DNA of 64,000 bases, from the NCBI GenBank assembly GCA_021613335.1, contig JAJTWR010000448.1:437501-501500 (forward strand), in the 5' to 3' direction. Positions 38,554 to 64,000 of this stretch are shown in pieces. The position numbers and the translations under genes were made by a program. Each line of letters begins with the position of its first letter. The first letter of the stretch is position 1. The notes beneath the pieces were generated by a model that saw only the letters and a list, made by a program, of their open reading frames with translations, was not told the origin of the DNA and did no database searches. The DNA comes from Whitmania pigra (taxonomy: Eukaryota > Annelida > Clitellata > Hirudinida > Haemopidae).

Positions 38554-39274
38554 GGATCTTGAAGTTACAACTTTATTTAATTTGAAATGTACATGATATT
38601 TTTTTATGTCGAATTTAATAAATGAAATGTGACTTCACATTAATCATCTGATTTATGAATCTTAACACCAATTGAAAGTTTTAAAATATTCTCATGGGTG
38701 AAAACTACTTTACGAAAGTAGTGAAAACGATTTTTTATTGAAAGGTCGTACCGGTTTTTAATTGAGGAAGCTACTTTTTATAAATTTAATTCATGTATGC
38801 AAGGGACCTTTACTCCATGATAAAAAAATTAAATTTTAATAATTTAGATAGTATTATTAATGTCTTCATTGATTTTAAAATTCATCGTTATTATGTTCCG
38901 TATAACTACAAGAAAACTCGAAATAAAGTGTCTCTATTGAGTCTCAGGGAAATTACTTAAATTTCTATGTCACAGAAATTTAATTTCCTTGAAAATAAAA
39001 TATTAATTATAAATTATACGAGACTAGCGAAAAAAATCGGCTTCGGAGGAAAACATTCCGAGAATAAATTGAGCCTTCGAAAACAAAATATCACATTCGG
39101 TGCTGGTCCGATATTGTAACTGATAACATAATATTTCCCAGCCAAGTACAATTCTTAAGCAATTAGTTGAAAAAGTGAAGTTCAGTACTGAGGACATGGA
39201 ATCATACTATTTTTTGTCTGTGTTGAGTTGTCTAGTGCTGATGTCAGGAAAAGTGGTTCAAGAAATTCACTAAC
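38554..39274. other. Right target duplication, remainder of copy-5 3' UTR and GAB upstream region
   Basis: GGATCTTG at 38554-38561 is the right target duplication. AATAAA at 38617-38622 is probably the original poly(A) signal of cathepsin C copy 5, now 1.4 kb further from its stop. The rest is AT-rich and leads to the GAB start; no other gene was seen. Confidence 0.6.
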
Positions 39275-42200
39275 ATGGAGACTATATTGTCAGGATGGCT
39301 GATTAAATCACCTCCTGAGAGGAGGCCTTGGAATATTATAAAACAGGTTTTTTTACTTCAAATTCTTAAAAATTTTCATTTAGCCTTTATATTTAATCTG
39401 CTTGATTTGCCTTTCACTAGACCTTATTAAAGTGAATTTAATTGTTAGTAAAAAATGTTTAAATAGCTAAATCAGAAAGTTCTAACAAAATAAAAAAAAT
39501 TCATCAGGATTTTAAATTAGGAAACTTACTTCATAGCCAAATCGATTACAAAATCCTCTGAGATTATCATAATACAATAACGCAATAAAAAATATATATA
39601 AACAATAAAAACCAACGAATTCATCCCTATTAACACCTTTCATAAACTACAACGAAATGATGCTCCAATTTCTCATCACTTCTTAAAGCACTGGAAGAAA
39701 CGATTCTTCGTCCTTTGCCAGCTGTTCACTTCCAGCCACAAAAACGACCGCCTCCAACTGGCTCTCGAGTACTTCGACTCCGAGAACAAGTGCTGCAAGA
39801 AGGGAAGAATCGACCTCGAGAATTGCGACGACATTCAGTCCGGGCTGCGTTGTCCGCCACATGAGAACGTCTTTTCCATGAGGACGAAATACCGGGGACA
39901 ATTGAGGGTCTACTACCTCGCTGCGGAGTCCTTCGAGGAGATGGACAGATGGGTGCAGAGTCTCTGCACCGTTCTCAATCACCGACCGGGTTGGTGTTGT
40001 TGCTGTTGTTTTCAACAACACTTGAAGCGATGGAATTTTGTTGTTGGAGTTGTATTGTTGTTTTGTTGCATGAACTCATATGATGATTATGGAAAAATGA
40101 GTTAATTTGCACCAGAAAATCACTTTTGCCAACTTTTTTGTTAATCCTACTTAAATAATTTTTGTTTTTGTTTTTATAATTTTATTGCTAAAAAAACCAT
40201 CCAAAATCAACTTAGTTATTTATATTTCCGAATTAATCATCATCGTTTTGAAAACTTGAAGTTTTAAACACTTTTTACGTTCTCCTAAAAACACTTTAGC
40301 CTCGCAATGCCTGAGACAGATGCCCGTCATGTCTGGCTACGACCTCGTCTCCTATTCGTCCGAAAGGTCGAGGAGAGGGCGTGACCCTTTCTCCTCCCGG
40401 AGGGCGTCTTTCCATTGCCCTCGGACCAGTCATCGACCCCCGGGGTCTCGAGAACAAATCCGGAACAACTCGTCGGACGTGGGCCTCTGTTCAAACGACA
40501 CCCAAAGTTCCTTTTTGGACTCAGTCAGCTCGTTCAACTTTCCCCCAAGCAAACCCTCGTCTGACTGCTACATCCCCCTGGGGGAGTGCTACAGTGGGCC
40601 AAGGAGGGAGAAACTGACGACCGCCTCGGACGAGGATTTTTTCTCCGTGGGTCGTTACGGTTCTCTGAGGAGGAGGGACAGGGCCACCCCGAGCACCTTC
40701 GACAGGAGTGTCGCTAAACACGCCCGAGAAAGTCGCAGCTACTCCAATCTCTCGGCAGATTACTTCAAGACGCCGTCGAACGCTCGACGCGACAGACCCC
40801 CTCGTCGGCCGCAAGCCGCCGGCAGACCTCCCACGATCTCCGGTACCAGGCCCCGGGCTGCTCAGCCCCCTGTCAGGACGGCAAACTCGTCGCGACTGGC
40901 AGTGCCCGGAAAGATGCACACCACGAAGACGGTTTTCCTCAACAACTCGTTCGCTTCCTCGCGGCCTTTCTTGGAATCGGAAAGGAATCCGTACATGAAC
41001 TCTTTATGGGAGAGGAATTTCAGGACAGGTGGTGATGATTATGATGATGATAATGGTGCTGGTGATGATTTTGATGATGATGATGGTGCATTTATATGGC
41101 GTTACTATACTTCGCTCAAGTCGTATCGGAGACTTCATCTTAATTTGATTATTTTCAAAAACATTTTCATTTTTAGACAAAATTATGGTAGTTATCACCA
41201 TTATTGGTGAAGTTATTATTATAATTATCATCCTAAAAAATGTGCGTGGAGAATATCATCATGACTTCTGAGTAATAGACGAATAAGATGATTATCATAA
41301 TCCGTGCAGTGCCACTCCACCCACGGCAGAGCTTCGAAGCCCAAAGGAACCCCAGGTGGTATGAGAGGAGGTTAGTTTCTTGAACTTTGAACTTTAAGCT
41401 TTGAACTTTTTATAGGTCATGTCTTGAGCTGTTCGCACAGTGTATTATTGGTTATTTGGAGTTATCAGTATCAGTCGATGCAATATTATTAGTATATTCA
41501 TGATCATTGTTATTAAGTAATTGTGATGTGACTATATTGGTGTAGATGATGCTACGAATTAAGTGTTTTCTTGTTATTATTGTGCAGTTGTATGTACTAG
41601 TTTTGATCACTAGTTGAAATGGTGATTGGCTTGTTGATAGATTGATTGAAGGGTTGGTTGATTGATTGACTTTCAGACATGACGTGCAACTGCCCATGAA
41701 GAATTACAACAGGTCGTTCGAGTCCGACAGTTCCTGTGACGAGGGTGATGACGAGACATCACCTTCAACTTTCAACGAGGTTTGTTGTTATTATTATTAA
41801 TAATTTATTATTATTATTATTATTAAGGATTATAACTAATGTTATTATTATTTTTGTTAATATTGATTAGCCATTATTGTGATTTATGTTATTATTATTA
41901 TTATTATTAACATCATTGTTGTTGTTGACTAGTTTATGATCTCCTCAATTACTCTCATGAATGGCATTATAATGTTTTTAAAATATTATTTGCTAACTGA
42001 AAAATAAAATGAAAATTTTTCAAATATTTAAATAAAGCTCTTACGCTTAAATTGCTTTTACGATGACATGCCTCCTTATCCTCATCATTGTCATCATCGT
42101 TAACAGTATCCCTCTTCCTACATGAACAACAGCAGACGACAACCCGTCGTCCACTACCGTCACCCGCCCCCATCTCGTCCTCACCATCAGCCACCCCGTC

Positions 42201-42472
42201 ACCATGCCTCCCTCCACTACCTCGACCTCGACCTGGATTCATGCTGCCTGGACGATAGCGACCGCAACGAAGCCAGGAAGCCGGTCGAAAATCAACAGCC
42301 ACTCCACGGGAGGACTAGGAGGGCGTCGAGGTCTGCCCGGGACGTGACCCAGTACTGCCAGATCGACTTCTGCAAGACGAAAGGCCTTCAAGAAACGCGG
42401 ATCGACGTCGAAAGCGAGCGGAAGAATAGCGACCGTTCTGTGGAAAACAGCGCCCCGACCTCGTTCTTTTAG
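39275..42472 (+). CDS. GAB-family docking/adaptor protein (PH domain)
   Basis: GAB/DOS proteins are membrane-recruited scaffolds that, once tyrosine-phosphorylated, assemble GRB2, PI3K and SHP2 under receptor tyrosine kinases. Six exons encode 543 residues: 39275-39346, 39689-39989, 40300-41028, 41310-41370, 41677-41779 and 42107-42472. Residues 1-124 are a PH domain: SGWLIKSPPERRPW, HWKKRFFVL, LEYFDSENK, VYYLAAESFEEMDRWVQSLC. The rest is low-complexity, Ser/Pro/Arg-rich. Candidate phosphotyrosine sites include YMNS (exon 3) and YMNN (exon 6), both YxN GRB2-SH2 type. DCYIPLGE and SADYFKTP are further sites, and the C-terminal QYCQIDFCKTKGL resembles the SHP2-binding tail of GAB1. AATAAA with a GT-rich downstream stretch at 43009-43014. 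Donors are mostly GTT-type. Confidence 0.82.
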
Positions 42473-43008
42473 TGCTTTCTGATTGGACGACCTAGCTTTG
42501 GCTCAGCCAATGAGAAGAGGAGGTTCTCTGCCTTCGGATTCTCCTTAGAAGATGGTCATTTGGGCGAAAAGGAGATGATTTTAAAGCCGATTCTTCGTCC
42601 GATGAATTCATGCATTAGTGCGTTTGTGCATGGATGCATCGATTGTCGAGACGGTACAAGTTATCGTCAACTTCTAAAGTTGCTCCATCGCAACTGCTTC
42701 ATCAAATCCTCAACATTTCGAGTCGTTCTTTTGGGCTGTCCACCGTATTTCTCAGCTGTCCCTCTGCCTCTGTCGCTCTGTCGACCCGAGTTTTGTTTCA
42801 AGTCGATGTACTTACTGGCGTGGAGAGGATTATTTCCGATCGGAACATTCCGAACTGCGTCGTCCTGAGCTGACAGTTACGAACTTTCGTGTTGTCGTTG
42901 AGGTCGTCGTCATGACGGTCTTTATCTTATTCTGTCCTTGCAAGAAGCATTCCTTCGAATCTGTTAACAAACGAAACAAGTCTAATTATATTGATGCATC
43001 TAAATATT

Positions 43009-43014
43009 AATAAA
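43009..43014 (+). terminator. Poly(A) signal of the GAB-family gene
   Basis: AATAAA followed within 20 bases by a GT-rich stretch (TGTGCATTGGTGCATTGC), 537 bases after the GAB stop codon. Confidence 0.6.
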
Positions 43015-44201
43015 GAATTCTGTGCATTGGTGCATTGCTAGGTTGATTAAATATTCATGATTATTACCATGTTTTATTATTGTATGTATTATTGTAACTC
43101 TTTATTTCTTGCAAGTAGACCATTGATCTTGCAGGCTTTCACACGACTGTCAGTATTTCTAACTGAGATTCCAGATTTTTAAATTATATTTTTTTATTTT
43201 AAAAAGAAATTTCTTGTTTTTTAATCTCTTTATTTTCAAATTCCACTCGATAACTTGATTCACTCGTGACTCCATCTGAGAGACCTCAGAAATATCCTTT
43301 ACATTCCTTCGCAAGTCGTCTGCTGTTCTTCCCGGGCGCCTCTTTTCCGTCAGACTGGGCTTGTTGTCCCTGTCTTTCATTGGTTCAGCTGGATTCCCAA
43401 AGTTGTTATTGTTGTTGTTATTGGTTGTTGTTGTTGCTGCTGTAACCAATCACAGCCCGCCTTCTAACTGCTGATGCGGCCGTCATATCACCTGATGCTT
43501 GTTACTTTGCTTCCAATCATCATCTCCCAGCATTATTAATATTAGCATATTATTAATGTAGTTAATATTTTATAGGTGATTAGGTAATTATTTATTTTTT
43601 AATGGCGGTTTTGATTGACTGAGGAGAATGTTCTGTCGATCTTGTATTACTCAGCTTTACCCTCCTTAATTAGGCGTTGTAATCATGATCATTGTTATCG
43701 GTATCATCATCGTTATTATTATTATTATTACATCAGAAATTTCCCTGTATCATTTTAAAATGAAGTTTATTCAGAAACTTTCCAAACTATGAAAATATTA
43801 TCGATGATTGTGATTGTAATAATGATACTGTTGTTGTCGTTGTTGTTCCAGCTTGAACTTTTAACCAATATTCGTGCATTTATTCATTCCAACTTTATAA
43901 ACAGTTGTTGCAGCATAACTGTCGCTCATTAGCTTAAATTATGTTGAATGTGTTATGTGATTATTAATGTACATTTGCCATAGTCTCCGAGTCACCTATT
44001 GGTTACAGTTGCAAGCTCGCTGCTATTGGCTGAATGTGTTTGGAATAATTGATGAATATTTAATAATTAATGAGTCCCTAATTATGTTTAACTTATTCGT
44101 ACATTTTATCGTCAGATTCATTTGTGTGGCTCGACTTGAACGCTTATCTGGTACTGGTTTCCCTCTTTGTCACACTTGAAAGTGGTGTTGGAATGTTTGG
44201 A

Positions 44202-44442
<241 letters not shown>

Positions 44443-44740
44443 TTTCAATGATCATCATCATTCTGAACATTTGATGGTAAATGGTGATGATCATCCAAAT
44501 ATCAATGTATGGTGTCAACTCTTACCTCATGTTCAATGATGATGATGATGACGATCATGGTAATGATTACTATGACGCTGATGATGATGATGATGGTGAT
44601 GATGGTGACATACCTTCTGGTCACACTGGTGATTGCATTGGCTGTATTACCTCAGGATCTGGTATGTTTGTTTCGTTTGCCGTTTGCTCGCTTAAGATGC
44701 AATCGCATATCTCCGTCGAGTGATGAGTTTTCAAGCATCT

Positions 44741-44985
44741 TAATTATATTTGAGTTTTAATGATATTTGAGTTTTAATGATATTTTAGTTTTAATTATAT
44801 TTGAGTTTTAATGATGTTTGAGTTTTAATGATATTTGAGTTTTAATGATATTTTAGTTTTAATGATGTTTGAGTTTTAATGATATTTTAGTTTTAATGAT
44901 ATTTGAGTTTTAATGATATTTGAGTTTTAATGATATTTTAGTTTTAATTATATTTGAGTTTTAATTATATTTGAGTTTTAGTGAT
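44741..44985. repeat. 17-base minisatellite
   Basis: About 14 tandem variants of GAGTTTTAATGATATTT, with GAT/AAT and TGAG/TTAG substitutions alternating along the array. Confidence 0.85.
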
Positions 44986-45269
44986 GTTTGGATTGTTGAT
45001 ATTTTTGCTCCAGTGTCCGTTTGTCACTCTTCGTGATGTCTAGTGAGGAAGCATCATTTTGACATGGTTTGACATATTTTTGCAAGGATTTCAACCTCTT
45101 ATTACAAACGTTTCTTTCATCATTAATCATGTTGCCAAACTGTTTTATGACTTTAAATATATTATGATGTCGCAGATATTGTAATTAATTAATTAATATT
45201 AATTTTCTCTTACGTCATTCCCACGAATCGACTGTTTTGTCGAGATACGAACGGAAAGGGTAAACAGCT

Positions 45270-45325
<56 letters not shown>
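45270..45325. repeat. (ATG)n microsatellite
   Basis: About 18 perfect ATG/GAT triplets, followed after ~20 bases by a short GTGTGT run at 45,350-45,368. Confidence 0.9.
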
Positions 45326-45711
45326 CTGATGTTCGTAGTCGATTGTTGTCGTGTGTGTGTGTGTGTGTGGAGACACAGTGTTACTATGTGGTTGCAATTG
45401 TAATATTTCATTAACATAATTGTTACTTTAATGAGTTTCTGTGATTGTTGGTTTACAACTCTGAGAAGAAATTCTACGTGAATCTAAAATTTATGACGTC
45501 ATTCGTGAGACTCATTCTGTAACGATCCATCATTTTCATAGAAAGGTTGTTTTAAACACTCAACAGATACGAGTTCTTGTGATGTCTTATTTTATTCAAG
45601 TTCAGTCCTTTATTTACTCTTGTGCGTGTTTTCATTGGCCAGTAATTATTTTATTATTATCATAATTTTTGTTATAAACATTATCATTTATTATTGTTAT
45701 TATTATTATTA

Positions 45712-45743
<32 letters not shown>

Positions 45744-46796
45744 GTTGCTGTTGTTGCATACCACGAGTTATTTTTGGCCAGCGAAACGGCCTGCTCACAG
45801 TATTATCGAGACTTAGAATTAATTGTCTTCGGTGTTGTTAGTCTTATTCCTGCTCGTCATCATCACCATTACGTTCAACATCTTCTGAGTTTTAAAACTG
45901 AGCAAGAAGCGTTTGTTTCGGTTTTCAGTTTAAATCCGTTTTTATTCCGTGTCGCGGGTAACTATTCCAAGCCCTGGGGATGGTCTCCCTTAAAAAGAAT
46001 GTCGAGCAGTGGGATGATAATAAAATCGATTTACTTTCGATGATTGATTCGTAGTGGTTGTTGTTGTAAGTAATAGCTGTTCGTTGTAAGGAATCCGCCT
46101 ACTCGGCACGTACGGGATTGTATGCTGGTGCTTTACTCTCTGTAAAGGATTATTAATTAATTTAAATTTTTTTTTTTTTTAAGTTTAAATTAGTTAGTTG
46201 ATTGTTGTCAGTTTCTTTTTGTGGTATGAATGGTTCGAATAAGTCGCAAAGATGTTTATTTACTTTCTATTTAATTTAAGATAAAATAGAAATACAAATT
46301 TTGACGCCTATTTATTTAATTATTTACAAAATTGTGCATTGTTTTCGTAATTAATTAATTTGTGACATTTATTTCTAGATTTACTTTTCGCAAATTAAGT
46401 GTATCGCTAAAGAAAAATGGATGGTAATGAGTTTATATTTTGAGTGTTTTTGAGCATTAACCGCACAACCGATTTTAAATTGTAGTTATCATATTGAAAC
46501 GTTGATATTTGTTTTTAAAAACCAAATTAAATTGAATTATCGACGAGTTTAATCGGTTGGATTTTACGTGCAAAGGAAGATCTCAGAGATAGTTGGATTA
46601 ATGCGGATTCGAAATTAATAATAAAGAGAATCACATTCTTAGGAGTTTAGAATATTGAACAAACCTACGACTGCCGGCAAATTGCCGTTTTAATTGTTTT
46701 CCATTGAATATTAAAGTGATCAAATACAAGTTTCATTGATTCAAAAAAAAAAATTGGATTGTTCTTGTAAGTAACCGTGACAAGTGACACGAGAAA

Positions 46797-49700
46797 ATGC
46801 ATACTTTTCTAGATCTTGAACTTGGATTAGACTCTGAAACAGTCAATAAAAGCCAAGGCAGTCAGCCTATCAGAAGGAACATCTCCCTCAAACTCAAGCA
46901 GAGCAGTGGAAATCCAAACGACTGTCAAAAGTTTGCCAAACGAGACAAGGCTTCGTCCAAAACTTCTGCCAGAGGATCGAAGAATGACTTTGGAGATGCT
47001 GGTGGTTCGATTACGAAATTCTGATGGATATTTGTAAATGTGTGCTCTTGCAATGTAATGCATTTTGATGTCCTGAGCTTAATTAATAAGCCATTAACGA
47101 GAAATCAGCTTGTTTCATCAATAATTCAAAGAAAATTTCTATTTCATAACTAGTATACTTTGCTATTAATTCTTAATTCATCTCAGTTACTGATCTGTGG
47201 CTAACTGTATGTAGTTAAAATGATAAATGTTTTGACAGGCTTCCATCAACTACAACCTAATTCACTGTTATTGATTTTGAAAATAATTTTCATTGCTTTG
47301 TCGTTATTTTAACCGATCTTTTTTGTCTAATTAATAAAAAAACAGACCGAGTAAACCCATCTCCATCGATTGCAGGTGGTTCCCATGGCAACAGGTCCAA
47401 CCCGTCGTTGTCGAGGTCAGCCAACTACGTCGAGAGCCTCCTCAAGTCAAAGTTCATGAAGGTCGACAATAAGGTCGGGAAATTATTTTACTTGCGTTGT
47501 AATTGTGGCAGTAATTGATGATGCAGCGATACCTCTAATGACATCGTAGTCGTCATCATCATGGTCATTACCATTAAAACCTTTACCTTGGCAAATACAA
47601 TGTCACCATCATTGTAGTTCTCATCATCATCATCATCATCATCATGTTCCATGTTCCTGCTAATTCCCTTTGGAGCGCATTGTTTGTCCTTGGGGTTAAA
47701 AATTGAAAGCAATTAATTTTTACCATCGGAAAAACCGGTCGGCTTCAATAGAACAGAACGTAACAATGGCATCTCATTTTTTAAGCATTAAAACTGTTGA
47801 TTTGTGAAATCGGCAGATTTTGAATGATGTTAAAATTCGAGCGAGTTTAATGCATGCTCGTATGAGAGCTTTGTTTCTGCATTTCTGGTTTGCAACGAGC
47901 TCAGATGAATTAGTATGGCCAGCAACAACAACAATAATGTTAACAATAACAATAGCAACAATAATAAATTAAATATATGTAAATAATATTAAATTGAATA
48001 TATGTAAATAATAATAAGTTGAATATATGTAAATAATATTAAATTGAATATATGTAAATAATATTAAATTGAATATATGTAAATAATATTAAATTGAATA
48101 TATGTAAATAATATTAATCTGAATATATGTAAATAATAACAATTACAGTTGAACATGGTCGGTGAAAAGGTTGCAGATCCACTGATTCACACGTGCCAGA
48201 TTTGCCTTCTGCCAATTCTCATCTACGGACGTCTGGTCAGTCCATCGCTTTTCCTGCCTTTTGCACAGCGGAGCATTTCTATGAGTTGCAATTTTTAAGA
48301 AACCATAAAGAAAACATTACGTTGGAAATTGGTTATTGTAATTATAATAATTGTTATTATTGTTGCTGTGATTGTTTTATTATTTTTATTATTACTTGCA
48401 TGGTATTATTATTATTATTATTATTATTATGTAATCATTAGAATCTCACATATTATACATGGCGTCATTGCTATTTCTCGTAGATGCCTTGCAGGCACAT
48501 ATTCTGCTTCACGTGTGCCAAGAAAACGGAGAAGAACTGTCCTCGGTGAGTGAAAAGTTTCAGTCCGAAGGCAGGAGTTGAACTCGCAATCTTTAGATCA
48601 ACATCTTGCATTAGGGACCTATTTGTTTAAGTTTAAGATGGGGGCTACTGATTTAACCATGTATTTGAAATATGATTTATAAAAATAGGATATTAACAAT
48701 AAGTTTACTTACATTTTAAAAGCTAGCCATATAGAATTTTGATAGGTCATACTGTGTTACCTTAAGATACAAATGTCTTGTTACGTGGTTGGGTGGAGTT
48801 TAGGAGCTAATTAAGCATAATTAATGCATATAATTACTATATTTCAACTATTTTTCCTGTTTCCTTGACAACCTTCCAATCGACAGATGCAGTGAGAGCG
48901 TTGGAAGAATCGAGCAGTCGGCATTGGGCACAGTCTTCGTGTGCACGGTCGGGGGGAGCAAGCACGGGGTCTCGGGCTGCCACAGGACCTACCTTTCCCA
49001 GAGGGATCTTCAGGCCCACATCAAGCACCGCCACATGAACCAGAGATCAACCACCCAACAACAACAACAACAACAGCAGCAGCAACAACAACAATTAGTT
49101 GCCACTCAGGAACAACTTCAACAGCAACAACAACACGCTGTTCTCCTCGGGCCTAACGTCATGCATCCTCCACCCTCCGTGGACTACCTCGGGCAGCTAC
49201 CCCCTTCCTCCGTGCAGTACGTGAATCCCCCTCCCATCTACTTGAGCAGGCCCCCCCAGCAGCAGATGATGATGGCCGGGCCGCCTCAGGGAGGTCACGT
49301 GATCGGCATGCAGCAGCAGGTCGTGATGATTCAGCAGCAGCAACAACAGCAGCAACAGCAGAATTCCGAACTCAGGATGAACGTCTCGTCGACTCCTCAG
49401 CAACAACAGCAGAACATCATGGTGATGACTCCTCGTAGCACCAACCTCATCACCGTGCCCATCCAAGACGACCGCTCTCTCCAGCAGTTCCAAAATGAAC
49501 TCCACCACCAACAACAACAACAACAAGCTCACTTCCAGCACAATGCCCAGTTCGCCAACAGCCTCGTCCAGCAACAGCAACAACATCAAGCCGCTCAGCA
49601 GCAACAACTCCAGGCATCGCAGACCCAATTCTTGATGGGGCAGCCCCAGCTCTTGAATAGACCTCCCATGGTCAACCAGGGACACCTTAGACCCCAGGCA

Positions 49701-49910
49701 GGTGCAGGTGGGCAGCTAGTGGGTCAGCAACTCGTCTCCACTCAAATGAACATCCACGCCTTCCAGAGATTCGAGGATTCTGGCCAGCACACCCAGTACA
49801 TTTCCACCCCCCAGGGTGTCACGACCAATGCCTGGATTACTAAAAGACCCCCTATGGGTCAGCAAGGGCCCACGACGGCCGGCCCGAACCAGCAGATTCA
49901 GTTTTATTGA
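46797..49910 (+). CDS. CBLL1: Hakai / CBLL1 E3 ubiquitin ligase
   Basis: Hakai is a RING-type E3 ubiquitin ligase with a HYB phosphotyrosine-binding fold and is a subunit of the nuclear m6A writer-associated complex (WTAP, Virilizer, ZC3H13). Five exons: 46797-47001, 47376-47473, 48149-48235, 48484-48545 and 48887-49910, giving about 491 residues. The N-terminus has [10 protein letters not shown], matching RRRIPIKLI of human CBLL1. The RING spans exons 3-5: [35 protein letters not shown]. It is followed by [17 protein letters not shown] and the C2H2-like [20 protein letters not shown]. The remaining ~270 residues are Gln/Pro/Met-rich with several polyQ runs and retain the family motif [10 protein letters not shown]. 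The real first exon could lie further upstream, since TTTTCTAG just after the first ATG could also be an acceptor. Poly(A) signal at 50188. Confidence 0.9.
47968..48139. repeat. 25-base minisatellite in Hakai intron 2
   Basis: About seven tandem copies of AATATATGTAAATAATATTA plus AATTG, ending only ~10 bases before the exon-3 acceptor at 48148. Length changes here could affect branch-point spacing. Confidence 0.85.
48560..48625 (-). other. tRNA-like fragment in Hakai intron 4
   Basis: The minus strand reads GTTGATCTAAAGATTGCGAG and then TTCAACTCCTGCC, resembling an anticodon arm followed by a T-arm/B-box. No matching acceptor stem was found. It is probably a SINE or tRNA-derived remnant. 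Confidence 0.3.
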
Positions 49911-51262
49911 AGAGACGTTCGCTCGGACGATCCCCAACTAACCATTGCAAACATTTGGTCGATATTTTTTTTATTATTTAATAATAATAGCTTATAATTA
50001 TTATTTGTTATTATTGATTGCTGGTAATATGTATCATCAATTATCTCGTGTAATCATAGGCTTTTGTTTGTATTATTATTATTATTATTGATTAATTTAT
50101 TCTTCGCAGAGCCTCATGATCTGCCAAAGGATTTGTTATGTTCGAGTGTTTAGATTAAATACATTGTTTGTTGCCATGGGTTAGTTGAATAAAGTCTTTT
50201 GTGCTCCGGTTCGTCTTTTTCGTTAATAATTGTCTTGTTGTTGAAATTGGCTTTAATCGATTATCGTCAAGTCATAACTTTAATATCAATAACATTAATT
50301 CGTAGACCGAGGTTCTTGCGGGTTAAACTAAGCACAATTTAATCTGTCAACGTCGCAATTTCTTTGCAAATGTCTTTAAGTACAAAAGGCTTTGGTTTAG
50401 TGAGATGGTACAGTTATTTAATGATTACATCTGATCTATCATAATTTATGCTAATGATTACATTTTTAATATTAATGCTGCTTCTTCGTTGGCCAACACT
50501 TCTCCTTTTTACCAACCCATTGTAAGTCATTATGCATGAAGTAATACATTGTAATGTCACCTAACAACATGCAAATAAGCTTTCACCAATGTGCGGTAGA
50601 TAAGGTTCCACCATTTGATCACTTGATAGGGGTTAGCGAGAAGTATTATCAATCATTATTTTCATCATAATGATAATAATCAACATCATTCTTGTTATTT
50701 GGCTGTTTGATTGCCAGTGTTGTCGTTATTATTGATTGATTTTTTTTGTTTTTACGAATGGGTTTCATTTGCCTTGGAAAGTTTGGTTAGAACTTCCTCC
50801 GTGATGATCCTCTAGTTTCCAAAAATATTAATTAATTGTCATGGTTGCGATGACCTCCAGGTATTTAATATTCACGAATCGATATAATTATTAAACATAA
50901 TCGGTGCATGATAATTAGTAATCGTGATCATTAGCAATCAATTTGTAATCACGTAACAACATTCACTTACTAGCCTAGGGTTAACAAATTTAGGACCATG
51001 GATTTTAGGCAATGTTTACTCATTACAGCCGATTAAGAAGGATAAAAGAATATCGACATTGATAACCGACAACGTTAGCATAGCCAGAATTCAACGCGTG
51101 CTAAGCGAAATAACGTGTAATAAATAATAAGTTACATAACAAGTCTAATTCTTGCTTTTGGACGTCGCCTCAGCACGAATCCTATCACGTGATGTGACAT
51201 GGCACATGTCGTATGATACGACAACACTTTTTTTTCTAAGCTTCATCCACCGTCAAAGAATG
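49911..51262. other. Hakai 3' UTR and convergent spacer to TRPA1
   Basis: Hakai (plus) and the TRPA1-like gene (minus) converge here. AATAAA at 50188-50193 followed by GTCTTTTGTGCTCC is the likely Hakai poly(A) site. No gene was seen in the remaining AT-rich DNA. Confidence 0.6.
50188..50193 (+). terminator. Poly(A) signal of Hakai
   Basis: AATAAA with a T/GT-rich downstream element, 278 bases after the Hakai stop. Confidence 0.65.

Positions 51263-64000
<12,738 letters not shown>

Noticed and set aside
40521..40919. 132-codon minus-strand frame
   Set aside because: Antisense shadow of GAB exon 3, whose plus-strand frame continues across spliced exons.
49197..49685. 162-codon minus-strand Leu-rich frame
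   Set aside because: Antisense of the Hakai polyQ region.

Overview
This is animal nuclear DNA from an invertebrate. It is AT-rich, its genes have short exons and GT-AG introns, and it carries AATAAA signals, long trinucleotide microsatellites, U1 snRNA genes and transposon remnants. No bacterial, viral or organellar genes were recognised. The species could not be identified. All exon boundaries were placed by hand from reading frame, splice sites and comparison between paralogues or with remembered protein families.

Layout. 1-5.4 kb is gene-poor, with simple repeats and a decayed protein-like repeat. 5.4-6.5 kb holds a candidate neuropeptide precursor (C-terminal W-x7-W-Gly) and a possible terminal exon. 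6.66-7.39 kb (minus) is an intronless TFIIF-beta (RAP30) copy interrupted by one in-frame TAG. 7.9-12.2 kb (minus) is a very young tandem array of an SERBP1/HABP4-like RNA-binding protein gene: one intact copy, one with a 1-base frameshift and one collapsed by internal deletion to a 32-codon ORF. 14.4-37.2 kb (plus) is a head-to-tail cluster of five cathepsin C (dipeptidyl peptidase I) genes with the same nine-exon structure. Their active sites, N-termini and exon mosaicism differ, and the fifth has a C-terminal frameshift and a hAT transposon in its 3' UTR. 39.3-42.5 kb (plus) is a GAB-family docking adaptor (PH domain plus phosphotyrosine motifs). 46.8-49.9 kb (plus) is Hakai/CBLL1 (RING plus C2H2 finger, then a polyQ tail). 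51.3 kb to beyond the right edge (minus) is a TRPA1-type ankyrin channel.

The last intron of the TRPA1 gene holds three minus-strand U1 snRNA genes alternating with two tRNA-like elements. A larger TRPA1 intron holds an unrelated intronless 484-codon ORF on the same strand. The R2-site segment of 28S rRNA appears at about 27.0 kb at the head of a GC-richer insertion.

The most unusual observation links the U1 genes to the splice sites. One U1 copy has a base change in its 5' recognition sequence (AUACUAACCUG in place of AUACUUACCUG), which pairs with GUUAGU/GUUGGU donors. By hand count about 28 of the 65 donors assigned here have T at +3, and 14 of these are GTTRGT. That copy keeps its stem pairing, Sm site and promoter elements, so a working variant U1 suited to these donors is a testable possibility.
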